Origin: Hofstenia miamia
Taxonomy: Eukaryota; Xenacoelomorpha; Acoela
NCBI GenBank assembly: GCA_004352715.1
Contig: SCFE01000038.1
Location: 2,209,917 to 2,273,888 of the forward strand
Reading direction: 5' to 3'
Length of the DNA stretch: 63,972 nucleotides
This document shows positions 26,200-38,018 of the stretch, piece by piece. Each line of letters opens with the position of its first letter. The first letter of the stretch is position 1. The notes below the pieces were generated by a model. The model did no database searches, was not told the origin of the DNA, and saw nothing but the letters and a program-made list of their open reading frames with translations. The position numbers were made by a program, and so were the translations under genes.

Positions 26200-26640
26200 T
26201 AGGGATGTACCGGAATGCGGTAAAATCAGCAATTACGCAACCGGATCCGGATATCCAGTTTCCCAATTAATTTAACTTGTTTTCCCCGAGTTTACCGGAA
26301 AAACTAAATTTTTTCAATAAATATTTAAGTTGTCATGCAACAAAGCAAGTTTTTCTGATATATCAGGACGTAGTCTATTTAATTTTTCTATCCGCAAGCG
26401 GTCGATATCAATTGAGGAATGAGGTTGTTCTTCAGTAATAATTTGGGCAAACAAAGTCATAAAAGTTGTATTTTTTTTGTTGGACAAGTTTGCAGCCTGC
26501 TTAAAATTAGATGGTTTTCAGACTTGAGGTGTAGGTAAATAGGAAGTCATAAAGTCATAAATGTCATATATTTTTTAAAAATACGATAATATTTGTGGTA
26601 TGTGCCATATTTTGGCATAGTTTCATTAAAATTAAGAAAA
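26200..26640 (-). mobile_element. hAT transposon 3' end (left-arm copy)
   Basis: A hAT-style terminus (tagggatgtaccggaatg) begins at 26200. Inside it, on the minus strand, lies a C-terminal transposase segment of the same sequence as the right-arm copy at 41890-42254. This copy carries small indels in that segment and leads into an (AT)n run and the 1000-N gap, so its extent is unknown. Confidence 0.65.
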
Positions 26641-26686
26641 ACCTTAAAAATTAATTCTGGATTGTGACTGCTTTAAATCATTTGAA

Positions 26687-26690
<4 letters not shown>

Positions 26691-26729
<39 letters not shown>
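26691..26729. repeat. (AT)n microsatellite at gap edge
   Basis: Pure TA repeat running directly into N. Confidence 0.98.
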
Positions 26730-27729
26730 NNNNNNNNNNNNNNNNNNNNNNNNNNNNNNNNNNNNNNNNNNNNNNNNNNNNNNNNNNNNNNNNNNNNNNN
26801 NNNNNNNNNNNNNNNNNNNNNNNNNNNNNNNNNNNNNNNNNNNNNNNNNNNNNNNNNNNNNNNNNNNNNNNNNNNNNNNNNNNNNNNNNNNNNNNNNNNN
26901 NNNNNNNNNNNNNNNNNNNNNNNNNNNNNNNNNNNNNNNNNNNNNNNNNNNNNNNNNNNNNNNNNNNNNNNNNNNNNNNNNNNNNNNNNNNNNNNNNNNN
27001 NNNNNNNNNNNNNNNNNNNNNNNNNNNNNNNNNNNNNNNNNNNNNNNNNNNNNNNNNNNNNNNNNNNNNNNNNNNNNNNNNNNNNNNNNNNNNNNNNNNN
27101 NNNNNNNNNNNNNNNNNNNNNNNNNNNNNNNNNNNNNNNNNNNNNNNNNNNNNNNNNNNNNNNNNNNNNNNNNNNNNNNNNNNNNNNNNNNNNNNNNNNN
27201 NNNNNNNNNNNNNNNNNNNNNNNNNNNNNNNNNNNNNNNNNNNNNNNNNNNNNNNNNNNNNNNNNNNNNNNNNNNNNNNNNNNNNNNNNNNNNNNNNNNN
27301 NNNNNNNNNNNNNNNNNNNNNNNNNNNNNNNNNNNNNNNNNNNNNNNNNNNNNNNNNNNNNNNNNNNNNNNNNNNNNNNNNNNNNNNNNNNNNNNNNNNN
27401 NNNNNNNNNNNNNNNNNNNNNNNNNNNNNNNNNNNNNNNNNNNNNNNNNNNNNNNNNNNNNNNNNNNNNNNNNNNNNNNNNNNNNNNNNNNNNNNNNNNN
27501 NNNNNNNNNNNNNNNNNNNNNNNNNNNNNNNNNNNNNNNNNNNNNNNNNNNNNNNNNNNNNNNNNNNNNNNNNNNNNNNNNNNNNNNNNNNNNNNNNNNN
27601 NNNNNNNNNNNNNNNNNNNNNNNNNNNNNNNNNNNNNNNNNNNNNNNNNNNNNNNNNNNNNNNNNNNNNNNNNNNNNNNNNNNNNNNNNNNNNNNNNNNN
27701 NNNNNNNNNNNNNNNNNNNNNNNNNNNNN
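26730..27729. other. assembly gap, 1000 N
   Basis: Exactly 1000 N, probably a placeholder length. Confidence 0.99.
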
Positions 27730-28680
27730 GGTAATGAGTAATGGAGAAAGCCTATATTAGAACTGTTGGCAGTTCCAGTTATTATGCCATTACTTTTGCT
27801 ATAACCGTTTACACAAAGTGCAAACAAATTATCTGCAGTAAGGAACACTATACGTTTTCTATTAACAAGTTATAAAATGTTGACCAGCATAAGGATTTGG
27901 GCTTAGGATAACTTCTGATCTCAAGTGGGAAGAAGCATATTTATGTGACAGTAAGAAATACTTTTCAGCAGTCTTATGAATATTACTTTCTGCGGAGGAA
28001 CTCGAACTGATTGTTCGATCGCGCATATTAAGTATTCGTCGCATTTATGAATGAAATTCTCTCATGAAGCGATACAAAACCCTATAAACTTCATTTCCTC
28101 ACGTCAAAATTGTTACCTTCAGGTAGGATCAGGCGCACTAGAAGTGCAGAACAGCTAGACGCTCTACACAATTTTTTCTCATTGCATCAAACTTTTTTGA
28201 AACCAACTCATATGAATTGCCTTGCTACATATATTTATGCGATTTTGTTTTTGCGAGTGATGATTCTCTAAATAAATGCTGCCATCTACTTATAAAGCAA
28301 TGAAATTTTGTTAAAATTTTTACATTACATTCGAGGAAGCTCACCAATGGATGTGCCAATATCTCACAACTTTCAACTTTTAAAATAGGCTTGCAGAAAA
28401 TTGTTTGGACGGGAGGAAAACCATTTGTTTTTTTAAATAGAGATCAGGCGCTTAAGGTTAGTATATAAAAACAGTGTAATGCAGAAATTAAATTCATTGC
28501 TGCAGTTTGATGAAATAATCAACTTAGGAAGCCCATTAGGACAAGCATTAGTAAATTTCATTAAACAAATGAAAAAACCAAATGTTTATTTTGAGGTATG
28601 TACACAAATTAATGAACTACAAAATGCTAAAATTATAAGATAAAAATCATCAAAATTAATGTTATTGTACACTATGCTTC

Positions 28681-28714
<34 letters not shown>

Positions 28715-30289
28715 ATATATATATAGGATAAGTGTAGGGTATACGAGAACGTAGGATAATTCGAGACCACAAGAATCAAATGTTTCTCTTCTGCTTTGGT
28801 GCTAGGTTAGAAAATGTATTGATATAGCGCCATATATCATCGCTATTGCTTATATAAAACATTTAATAAACAAGGCCTTATTCTCCAGAAATTGCCTCGA
28901 ACTTACCAAAGCAGAAATTTATTTTCTTCAAAATTCGTTTAGATATGAATACTGGGTTTTCAAAGAATGTAGTTGTGAATTAAAATAATAAAGAAGTATA
29001 CTGTAAAACTGCAATTAGTAACAATATCATAAAGTTGTTTAAGGCAATCAACCATCGTGCGCAGTGTAGTACGTAGAGTGACATTCAATTAGGACAGCCA
29101 AACAATAATGTGTATAGGTAATACGAGACCACAATTTTCATTTGAATTTTTCTATAAATCTTAAGATTACAACCCAAAGATTACCCCAAAAATTGCGTAA
29201 TGATGATGTCCCACCGTCAGAAAATCCTGCGTACGCCTCTGCTTATCAATCCAAAAAATTATGAAATGCTGAAGTCACTTTGTTGAATTTATAATTTCTA
29301 AATCGATTCCTGAGCATTATAACTGCGAAAACATTTTTCAAACATTTATATTGTCAGTTAATGGGTTTTAAGCATGAGTAAGTGTGCATTATACACATTT
29401 TTGGAGTAAAATTTGGTTAAATATTTCTTAAAAAAATGCATAAAGTATAAACTGTAACCGTGTTAAGAACATCCATAGGTCGATGTTTAAGGCTGGGACA
29501 GCAGGCGTATGATTAAAATTGCCTTCTTCTACTGAATACAAAAGCGCAATTAATATTAAGACGTTTCTGCTAATTACTTTTAGAGTGTAGGCGCTGGGGA
29601 GATAAGACTATTTATCTGTTCATCTTTTAATAGCATCAAATATCAAACAATCCTTGCTTTGTAATTTCCACTCTCTGGGGAATTCTACTTTTATTCTATC
29701 CAGTTTTTCTCGCTCAATTAACTTGTTTTTATTTAAAATTCCACCTATAATACATTTTCATATGCGACTTCATCAGACACCATTCTGTTTTGAATTCTGT
29801 ACAATTTAATATTTGTTGTATTTAACAATGTGCGAATTTATAATAAACATTTTAACATGTAGTTTTCCTAAAACACTTTCTTAGGTAATAATTTTAAAAA
29901 AATTTTGTATACAAAATGTAGACATTTGTTTTATTCCTTGGCGAGGTAGGCACTTTAAATAGTTAATGTAACCAGTTCATCTAGAATGTGAGAAGGGATG
30001 CATTACACCTCCCCGCCCCCTATTTCATAGGATTACCTTTAAAATACAAAGTGCTCAACAAGGAATGGTAGTCACAAAGCCTACTATAATCTGGAGATTT
30101 AAAGTAATCTGAACAAAATAAGGCCAAAAATGTACTTCGTCACAGCCCAGTATTTGATGTAACAATTAATTATAGACCTACAATAACACAAGTATAGTAT
30201 TAAGGTTTTTTCTTGGAGTATTTCTAAAAATCTATTATACTTTATTACTTGTTGAACCATCTAGTTTGTTTGGCGAACTATTTGTTTGG
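27730..30289. other. no firmly recognisable gene
   Basis: Next to the gap, the minus strand (27848-27735) reads FLTADNLFALCVNGYSKSNG. This vaguely resembles lectin or carbohydrate-binding beta-strand repeats, but it is cut by the gap. An (AT)n run occupies 28681-28725. The rest is AT-rich without coding signal. Confidence 0.4.
28681..28725. repeat. (AT)n microsatellite
   Basis: TA repeat with one phase break. Confidence 0.98.
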
Positions 30290-31289
30290 NNNNNNNNNNN
30301 NNNNNNNNNNNNNNNNNNNNNNNNNNNNNNNNNNNNNNNNNNNNNNNNNNNNNNNNNNNNNNNNNNNNNNNNNNNNNNNNNNNNNNNNNNNNNNNNNNNN
30401 NNNNNNNNNNNNNNNNNNNNNNNNNNNNNNNNNNNNNNNNNNNNNNNNNNNNNNNNNNNNNNNNNNNNNNNNNNNNNNNNNNNNNNNNNNNNNNNNNNNN
30501 NNNNNNNNNNNNNNNNNNNNNNNNNNNNNNNNNNNNNNNNNNNNNNNNNNNNNNNNNNNNNNNNNNNNNNNNNNNNNNNNNNNNNNNNNNNNNNNNNNNN
30601 NNNNNNNNNNNNNNNNNNNNNNNNNNNNNNNNNNNNNNNNNNNNNNNNNNNNNNNNNNNNNNNNNNNNNNNNNNNNNNNNNNNNNNNNNNNNNNNNNNNN
30701 NNNNNNNNNNNNNNNNNNNNNNNNNNNNNNNNNNNNNNNNNNNNNNNNNNNNNNNNNNNNNNNNNNNNNNNNNNNNNNNNNNNNNNNNNNNNNNNNNNNN
30801 NNNNNNNNNNNNNNNNNNNNNNNNNNNNNNNNNNNNNNNNNNNNNNNNNNNNNNNNNNNNNNNNNNNNNNNNNNNNNNNNNNNNNNNNNNNNNNNNNNNN
30901 NNNNNNNNNNNNNNNNNNNNNNNNNNNNNNNNNNNNNNNNNNNNNNNNNNNNNNNNNNNNNNNNNNNNNNNNNNNNNNNNNNNNNNNNNNNNNNNNNNNN
31001 NNNNNNNNNNNNNNNNNNNNNNNNNNNNNNNNNNNNNNNNNNNNNNNNNNNNNNNNNNNNNNNNNNNNNNNNNNNNNNNNNNNNNNNNNNNNNNNNNNNN
31101 NNNNNNNNNNNNNNNNNNNNNNNNNNNNNNNNNNNNNNNNNNNNNNNNNNNNNNNNNNNNNNNNNNNNNNNNNNNNNNNNNNNNNNNNNNNNNNNNNNNN
31201 NNNNNNNNNNNNNNNNNNNNNNNNNNNNNNNNNNNNNNNNNNNNNNNNNNNNNNNNNNNNNNNNNNNNNNNNNNNNNNNNNNNNNNNNN
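30290..31289. other. assembly gap, 1000 N
   Basis: Exactly 1000 N. The right edge runs into Penelope-like sequence, so part of that element is probably missing here. Confidence 0.99.
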
Positions 31290-31865
31290 AACCAAGTCTA
31301 TATAACATCTTCCAATTATAAGAATTTAACAACAGCAATAGATGAAAAATTATCATTCTTACAAAAAAAACGGATATCCACATGAAATTATTATATTATA
31401 AAATATATATATTTTTTATATATATTATATATATTATAATTATAAAATATTTAATCAAGAAAAGAAAGTGACAAAATCATTGCGAGAAAACATCTATTGG
31501 AATTTGCCTTATATTTAAAGAGATTTTATGTGGAATTTGCCTTATATTTAAAGAGATTTTATGTACCTCAAAATGATCTAAACGCAAAATTGAAAGCATT
31601 TAATATAAAAATTATACCAACGCTAGCGTCTTTTTAAACATCAAACATTCCATTGTATTTGGAATCATCATTGGTATACAAATATCAATGTGATGAGTGT
31701 GATAACTCATACATTGGTGACACCAAAAAACATGGAAGTCAGAATCAATTAATATATGAGAGGCCGCCTAAGATCAGAAATACTCTGCCATCAAAAGAAA
31801 AAGAAAATTATAATGAAAACAAAATTTACGAAAATAGAAGCAATGAAACAACAGTTAAAAGTAAA
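31290..31865 (+). mobile_element. Penelope-like retroelement remnant (RT end and GIY-YIG endonuclease start)
   Basis: Just after the gap the plus strand reads NLTTAIDEKLSFL, then in a shifted frame KKNGYPHEII. This resembles the end of Penelope-like reverse transcriptases (xxRGYP). Next comes a linker containing LPY. At 31671 onward SLVYKYQCDECDNSYIGDTK matches the GIY-YIG endonuclease start in this class (VYxxxCxxCxxxYIGxT). Frameshifts, stops and a 33-bp tandem duplication (31498-31563) show it is dead. The endonuclease breaks off soon after the YIG motif, and the 3' tail of the minus-strand LINE begins there, so that LINE probably inserted into it. Confidence 0.75.
31498..31563 (+). repeat. 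perfect 33-bp tandem duplication
   Basis: The 33-base unit beginning tggaatttgccttatattta occurs twice head-to-tail with no mismatch (31498-31530 and 31531-31563) inside the Penelope-like linker. Confidence 0.97.
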
Positions 31866-31871
31866 CAATTA

Positions 31872-31902
<31 letters not shown>

Positions 31903-31963
31903 TAATAATCAATGACTTTATTTAGCCGCTGAAGGCATACACAACAAAAAAAATTAAAACAAG

Positions 31964-32434
31964 TCAAGTTTTACGGCAGCGAGTACAGTCACAGGAGATG
32001 AAATAGGAGCAAATGGAAGAGTAGGCGAAGTTGGAGAAGGGCTCAGCAAAGAGGAAAGCCATCAAAGATTTCTTGAAGCTCGGTGGCGGGGAAAAGAAAT
32101 CAATCGCTGTTGGAGGGTTGCGAGACAAGATGTAATTAGCAGCAGTACAAGCACGATTGAAAAACGAGTGAAGGGTGCGATTTTTCTTTGTACGACGAAT
32201 GGAGAAGGTGACAACATCATAAGAGTGAGTGGAGCGGGAATTAGAGAACTTAATAAAATCAAAAAGATCAAGAACCAATTTGCGAGTGAGCAGTCGATTG
32301 AACAGAAGGAGATCGCAGATATGAAAGTAGAGTGACAGTGGGAGAGTGGAGAATTTGAGAAGGGCGTCTTTGTATGGCAAGTGAGAGATCCATTTGAAGG
32401 CACGCTTCTGGAAACGGTCCATAGAGTGGAACAA
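31964..32434 (-). pseudogene. LINE ORF2 C-terminal region
   Basis: 156-codon open frame containing SMDRFQKRAFKWISHLPYKD and LPLSLYFHICDLLLFNRLL, then NSRST and SFFNRACTAANYILSRN. This matches the order of the post-RT C-terminal domain of LINE ORF2 (x-x-QKRA-x-R-W-I ... L-L-P-L-x-x-R-R-x-x-x-D-L-x-x-x-x-K ... R-x-x-x-x-x-W-N). It is the longest surviving frame of this copy and recurs near-identically at the right edge of the window. Confidence 0.8.
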
Positions 32435-33679
32435 GGAACGGGAAAGTCACCAACAGGGATAAGCATAGAGAAGAATGGCACAAGAAATGGACTTGAGCAA
32501 AGAGTTTCACAGCGGACGAGGTATTAAAAGGAACATTACGGAAAAGGGCAAATATCGAGGAATTAGTTTGCGGAGACGCAAAGACACATGTTCAGGCACT
32601 ATTCGAAGGATGTTGTAAACGCAGAGCAGGAAACAATATGGTCACTGAGAACAACAGCACAGCCACAACAGAAATCGAAGGATAATGAATCGAATGGGAG
32701 TGGACGGATGTCAAGGTTAGAAAGGCGTGAAACAATGAGGACACCTCCATGGCGACCTCTGGAGCGATCCATACGAGAAAGAACTTTAAGAGTAGCTGGG
32801 GAAAACAACACTGTCAGCAAAAGGGCAAATAGCGAGGAATTAGCTTTGTTGAGACATAAGGACACATGACCAGGCCGATTTAAGTTATGAGCAAGTTGAA
32901 CTCCAAGATGAGTGTGATGAGGAGCAAAGTTCACAGATAGAGGCAAATCAGAACGGGGAGCCACAGATAGGAAATACCACATGTCTTGGTAGCGCTAAAA
33001 TCAAGATGGTTGACAGTGGACCAAGTAGACAAATGCTCAAGATCAGAAAAAATATTCGAAGAAAAAGACCAACCAAAATCAAAAATCGCAGTGTCGTCAA
33101 CATACAACATGCAAGACGAGTTGAGAACAGAATGGGGGATGTCGTTGATAGCAACAAGGAAAAAGAGAACAGCAAACACGGAACCTTGAGGAGCTCCATT
33201 GAAGAAAAGAGCAGGGGAAGAAATAGACTAGTTGATTTTGACATACTGACGACGATTGGACAGGTAAGACTAAAAGAGTTCGATGAAATCAGCATCAAAG
33301 CCAAACAAATCTGAATTTGTTAAGAAGGATAGAATGAGGGAGCCGATTAAAAGCTTTAGAAATGTCAAGAAAGATAATGCAAGCAGGATCAGAGTGGAAA
33401 TAGTAGTTTTCGACCAGAGTGAGCATGTTAGCAATCGTAGAGCGACTAGGAAGGTTGCCATGCTGAGAAGAAGAGATCGGGTGACGAATTTTTGGGAATA
33501 CATAACAAAAACAAGGCGTTCAGTCGAGATAGAATAGCTATTGGGCGGTAGGACGTGACCTGCGAGGAGCGAAGCTTAATAGATTTTAAGAGCGGAGAAA
33601 TCCAAGATCTCTTATCAGGCGGGGTAGCGCTTAGAGGAGCAATCTTGTTAGGTTTAACTCAACTATGACTGTTATCAGA

Positions 33680-34110
33680 AATTTACTTCCAAAAACATTT
33701 TTTATTGAATACTATCGTGCACATTTATACGGAATAATCGGTTACGGATTACAACTTATTTTAGAGAAATACATAACTAAGTGGAACAAAATGGATAATT
33801 ATCAAATTGGGCTATAGAAAAATTGTCAATGTTCCCGGGTACACACATGTAACAAAATTCTATAAAGACTTTGAAATTATAAGACCTACAAGATGTCTCT
33901 TTTATTAACATACTTTCAGGGAAAAATTATATATTTTCAAAAAAAGTTCACTCCAAGAGTCCAAAAGTTTACTAAAATCAATAGAAAGCAGCAGAAATCT
34001 TTAATGAAATGCCCTTGTATTTGCGATCATCTACAATTTCCAAAAAATTAATACGCGAATATTTGCTAAATGAAAGTGGAATGACAAAAAAGTTTTCATC
34101 CAACTTTAAA
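33680..34110 (+). mobile_element. fragment of a second LINE on the opposite strand, between endonuclease and RT of the first
   Basis: The plus strand reads FIEYYRAHLYGIIGYGLQLI, like the xxYYSxxxxxIxYGIxxWG segment of LINE C-termini. Further on it reads EIFNEMPLYLRSSTISKKLI, like the FNxLPxxIRxxxSxxxFK end. Frames shift between the parts. It sits inside the endonuclease-RT interval of the minus-strand LINE, which is longer than usual, so a nested insertion is likely. Confidence 0.5.
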
Positions 34111-36083
34111 GTACACTAGCTGATAAACATAATCACATGGTGCTTATCGATATTACATGATCAGCAGAGGATTTCCATAATTCACAAGGAATGCTTCACT
34201 TTTAACATGTCTCGTTATTGTTGAAAAGCAATTGAACTTCTTTTATCTAGATAGCGCCTAAAAAAATCAACGGAAGTGCACACTATTCACATAAGGATTA
34301 TATACTGCATCTGAAAATAGATAATATAGTGAGTTATCTTTCAATGGTTCCTCCTTCCTTGCTGCCATGCAGAAAAATAGTAAACATTTAGAGGGGAAGT
34401 TAGGGGAAAGCTACCGCTAAGATGAGGACCAGCAGTATATCCGAAAGTATCTGTACAATCAGGAGACATATATGTATTAAAGGTATCATGAATGAAGGAA
34501 ATTTTCTTAGCAAATTGTTAAGTGGTGTTCTTGAGATTCTTTAGCATGATGCATTTGCCAGATTGTTGAGCATTCCTATAAGAGCTTACGCAAGATATTT
34601 TTTGCACAATCAATGACTGAATTATCCTAGCGTTACTATATGGTAACGTTGCATTAAGAAATGTTCAAATTGCAATTTATTGCATATTTTGACAACATAA
34701 ATTTTTCAAATATCATAAAAATTTTTTGCAGCCACATGAGGACTGCAGTTAGAGCAATTTTCCAAGGAAAGAAATCTTAAATAAAAAATTCAGGATAATT
34801 CAAGTTAATTGAATAGTGCGAAATCATGTTTCCTAAAGTCTCCATCTTTCTTAGGCTTAATGTCCAGCAACGATCTTTGTGAGCCATGGCGTATCAAAAT
34901 TACAAACTGTAATTACTTTCCAATCTCAAGACAACTCTAATTTGTGGTCATAGTCATTAGTGTCGTAAAGATCATTACTAGTTGTCGAAAGAAAGGGCGT
35001 TGACAAGGGGACTTACAAACATTGGTCTCAGAACGTTTGTGACCGGTAGTATATAGGTGATATGTACTGTGGCTTCAGAATTAATATGAGGTGATCAGAG
35101 TTGCCGAGGGATGCTCCATACATGAGAGGCACAAGGATAACAGAGACTGAATTTGCTTGGAGTATTATCCATAAGATTTTTGAAATTACAGTGAGCAGAG
35201 TGAAGAAAATTTTAGTTCAAAAAAGACCAAATTCAATTGAACACAAAGAGCAAGCTCACAATCAGCATACAACATAAGACAGTCATCAAGTTTTTTACAA
35301 CAAAGTTTTCAACATCGCAATATTGTTGCCTTTCAGAGAGGGAATATAAAGTAAAATGTATGTGATGTTCTCAGTAAAATAAACAATAGTAAACTCAATA
35401 ACTACAGGTGCATCAGTCAAGGTAAGTTGAACTTGTTTCCAATGGAGGCAAGGTTTTAGACCATTACACCTCCACCAACAAGGTCTTGACGGTCATGTCT
35501 GACAAGGACGCTATAGCTATGTAGTGAATAATACAGTTAGCTGTCTAATTTCAACAACCACGTTTCAGTAATACAGACAAAAGATGTCGAGAATTGCAAC
35601 GTAGCAACTCCAAGTTCGTCAATTTAGTTCCGGACGGATCTGGCATTTGTGAAGAGAATGGAAAAAAGCCAGCTAAATGTTTTGGGAATTACTATAATTA
35701 CTTCTATCTAAATTCAATTCTTCGCACCCCTTTTTGTCTTAGCTTGTAAAGTTTGGCTACTATAGATCTTTCTAAATCAACTTCAGCAGGTGACAAAGAA
35801 TATAAAAACTCTTGTGTTGAAAATTTTCAACATTGGACAGCTAGCTAAAACTTTTTGAGAAATCCAACACATTTTCTTTAAACTTTTTCTATAATAATTC
35901 TCGTAATAATGTTTCACTTAGAGTAATGTTAAATATACTAGATGTATATCTATATTCTAATAAAAGTTACTTATTCAGTGTAGTGTAAATCTAAATTTTT
36001 GTTCAAATGATATAATATACAAATTTATAAAGCTGAATATTGAAATAATGAAATATAAATGGAAAACTAAACATACAGCTTAC

Positions 36084-36402
36084 GGAATAATGAACGAGAG
36101 ATATTGGAGAACTTTAACGAAATATCTTCTTGAGAAGAGTCTAAAACATTTACGCTACAAAAATTTTCAGTCTGTAAAAATGAATTCATTCGACCATCTA
36201 TAGGAAGTGCAACAGAGACGACAGGAGGATTGATTGACACACTTGAAAAAGAACTGCAAGTGACTCCGTGAGACATGTTATCAGATTGACAAGCAACGAC
36301 ACAAACAGGTGCGGGAATACATGACATAGCCGATTTAAAGTTTTCAAAACAAATTTTAAAACTACTACTAAAGCAATATGATCTAACAAGTAAACGATGC
36401 AT
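36084..36402 (-). CDS. first coding exon of a flavin-reductase-like (FMN-binding split-barrel) enzyme
   Basis: On the minus strand an ATG at 36402 opens a 106-codon exon ending at donor cattattcc|gtaagc (36084/36083). After a basic, Ser-rich N terminus (MHRLLVRSYCFSSSFK, plausible as a mitochondrial presequence), it reads FKSAMSCIPAPVCVVACQSD, then HGVTCSSFSSVSINPPVVSV, then FCSVNVLDSSQEDISLKFS. This is the N-terminal half of the flavin reductase-like domain: the P-x-x-V-x-V-x-x start, the GxTxSSFxSVSxxPPxxxV FMN-binding block, and the FxVNxLxxxQxxxSxxF block. Such enzymes bind FMN and use NAD(P)H. The second half (GDHxxxxG) was not found. It may lie beyond the LINE and Penelope sequences filling the presumed intron, or in the 30.3 kb gap. 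An alternative is that the exon starts at an acceptor just before the ATG. Confidence 0.75.
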
Positions 36403-36409
36403 TAAAATC

Positions 36410-37770
36410 TAAGTTTACAAGGATTAAAAAATTCTTGTTGATACGATAAAATATGTATTCCATAAAAATTTGAAAATTCAAAATTTTTTAATTTATTTAT
36501 AGATTTGCTTTTGATTATTCAATAAACTTTATTTTATAATTAATATGTCTTTCAATATCACTGATGACGTAACTAGTTCGTTGTCAGTTCAGTTTATACG
36601 AGACAGAAAAATAAATTGAATGAAATGGTTAGTTTAAATTAACTATTATTTAGTATATATCATCAATAGAAGCTATTATTGTGATTATGTGTAAATATCA
36701 AACATATTTCAAGTTTGTAGCTTGTTCCCTAAAAAAGAAATGTCATATTATCTAAGATATTTGATAACTAATATTTTAACTAATTTTTGCATTAACCTTC
36801 AATAGTGACTATGTTCTTTAATTGACAAAATTTCGAAAAAACAAGTTCATAAGGGAAAAAGACAGTAAAATATAAATTAGCTTGAAGTATATTTGGATTC
36901 AATCTTTATGCGTATTATTGATTTCAATTCACAACTATTTGATGTAAATAACTTATTTCAGGTCACCTTAAATCAGAAATTTACCAACAGCAACATTCAA
37001 TTAAAAAAGAAAATTTTGAAATATTGTTAAAGACAAACTATCCAATAATTGCAGAATCACTATATATATAAAGAAATAAATAAGATCAAGATTAATGAAT
37101 AAACAGAAAAATTATGATAACATCAACATATTATAATGCATGCAATTTTAGTTAATTTTAAATGTAGTTAATTGTAATTAGTTTTCCTATAAAATTTGTT
37201 CTGATAAAGATTTTGAATGGAAACCGGTCGTATTTATGAAGCTCAGTAATTTAATACTTTCATATATATATATATATATATATATATTTGAAACTGTGCA
37301 GTGTGGCACAAATATCGGTTTTGTTTTTCATGTTACGAGTTATAATAACAAACTCAGTATGTTTTGATGTTGTCCTTGAGAGATTTGCTTACCCTAGAGA
37401 GCACTCTTTGAAATAATTTTGTTAATATATATATATTCATATTCTAGATAGACGCTATTAAAGGAATAGACCGGTTTTGTTTATTTTACATCAGCAGTAC
37501 AAATATAAGCTAAAAACTAAATATGTTTACAGTAGACTACAATTTATATCATTAATTTGCTATTGAAATTCAATGATATCATGCTTAGTTGTTTATTTAA
37601 TAATTGAGCTGTTTATTGCTTAATTATTAGTACTTCTACTATTTTAGGATGTTTTGATCTTAGTCGGACATAAAAAAAATTTTCTCTTAGTTGAGTTTGT
37701 GTACAAAAATTACGGATTTTAGGTCCCCATTATATATATATATAAGAATAGAGATAAAATTCCAAAAGAA
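36410..37770. other. no recognisable gene; upstream region of the flavin-reductase exon
   Basis: AT-rich with (AT)n at 37262-37287 and short TA runs near 37428 and 37731. It should contain the promoter of the minus-strand gene, but no specific promoter motif can be picked out. Confidence 0.45.
37262..37287. repeat. (AT)n microsatellite
   Basis: Uninterrupted AT dinucleotides. Confidence 0.98.
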
Positions 37771-37899
37771 CTTGTTTCATCAATTGTCTATAGATATATT
37801 GTGACAATTGCAATGAATTTTACATTGGTGAAGCAGTTCGACATTTTTGAAAAAGAATAAAAGAACATCTTAAAGATCATAATTGTATTTTAAACAAGC
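37771..37899 (+). pseudogene. Penelope-like GIY-YIG endonuclease scrap
   Basis: The plus strand reads LVSSIVYRY and, after a one-base shift, CDNCNEFYIGEAVRHF, an in-frame stop, then KRIKEHLKDH. This is the VYxxxCxxCxxxYIGxTxRxxxxRxxEH pattern of the Penelope-like GIY-YIG domain. It is diverged from the remnant at 31671 and so represents a different insertion. Confidence 0.7.
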
Positions 37900-38018
37900 A
37901 AGTTAATTACATCAAACGAATCTGTTTTAGTTAATGCATGCATATATAATTGTTTAAATATTTATTCTAGTATTTTTGTAAAGTTTTATTTGCCGTAATA
38001 TTGTATTCTAAGGGTGCA

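Larger units (their letters stand above)
22833..26690 (-). repeat. left arm of a large inverted duplication (lysozyme + hAT end)
   Basis: Read as reverse complement, this arm matches 41878-44940 almost throughout. Matched landmarks include the segments around 22860-22975, 22980-23260, 24110-24260, the lysozyme exon, 25930-26200 and the hAT end. Differences: the left arm lacks the counterpart of about 43938-44747, which holds lysozyme exons 3 and 4. It carries about 510 bp (23352-23862) absent from the right arm. It also contains three tandem copies of the exon-bearing segment, separated by a single N (24943) and 21 N (25351-25371). The arms are head-to-head, about 15 kb apart. Confidence 0.9.
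31866..35690 (-). mobile_element. LINE with APE endonuclease and reverse transcriptase, (ATT)n 3' tail
   Basis: Minus-strand non-LTR retrotransposon of about 3.8 kb. The 5' part is an apurinic-type endonuclease: FTNARSV near 35650, CITETWL near 35580, RHDRQDLVGGGV near 35490, and GNSDHLI near 35100, matching the N-x-R, E-T-W-L and S-D-H motifs. The reverse transcriptase follows: SYRPIAIL (about 33560), SQHGNLPSRST, FLDISKAFNR (motif A, about 33370), GAPQGS, MLYVDDTAIF (motif C, 33093-33104) and THLGVQL (about 32900). A C-terminal region with RFQKRAFKWI comes before the 3' end. The 3' tail is (ATT)n, seen as (AAT)n at 31871-31905. Many frameshifts show it is inactive. It is visibly richer in G and C than its surroundings. 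The clade is probably CR1/Jockey-like. Confidence 0.88.

Noticed and set aside
27735-27848. Minus-strand reading FLTADNLFALCVNGYSKSNG, resembling a lectin-like strand repeat
   Set aside because: Too short and cut by the gap; the resemblance rests on a few residues.
30235-31385. Open frames of over 300 codons across 30290-31289, and similar ones across 26730-27729, 38193-39192 and 41661-41877
   Set aside because: They are made of N; no sequence supports them.
32588-33537. Several plus-strand frames of 67-102 codons, rich in Lys, Arg and Glu
   Set aside because: They are antisense shadows of the minus-strand LINE, which carries the reverse transcriptase motifs.
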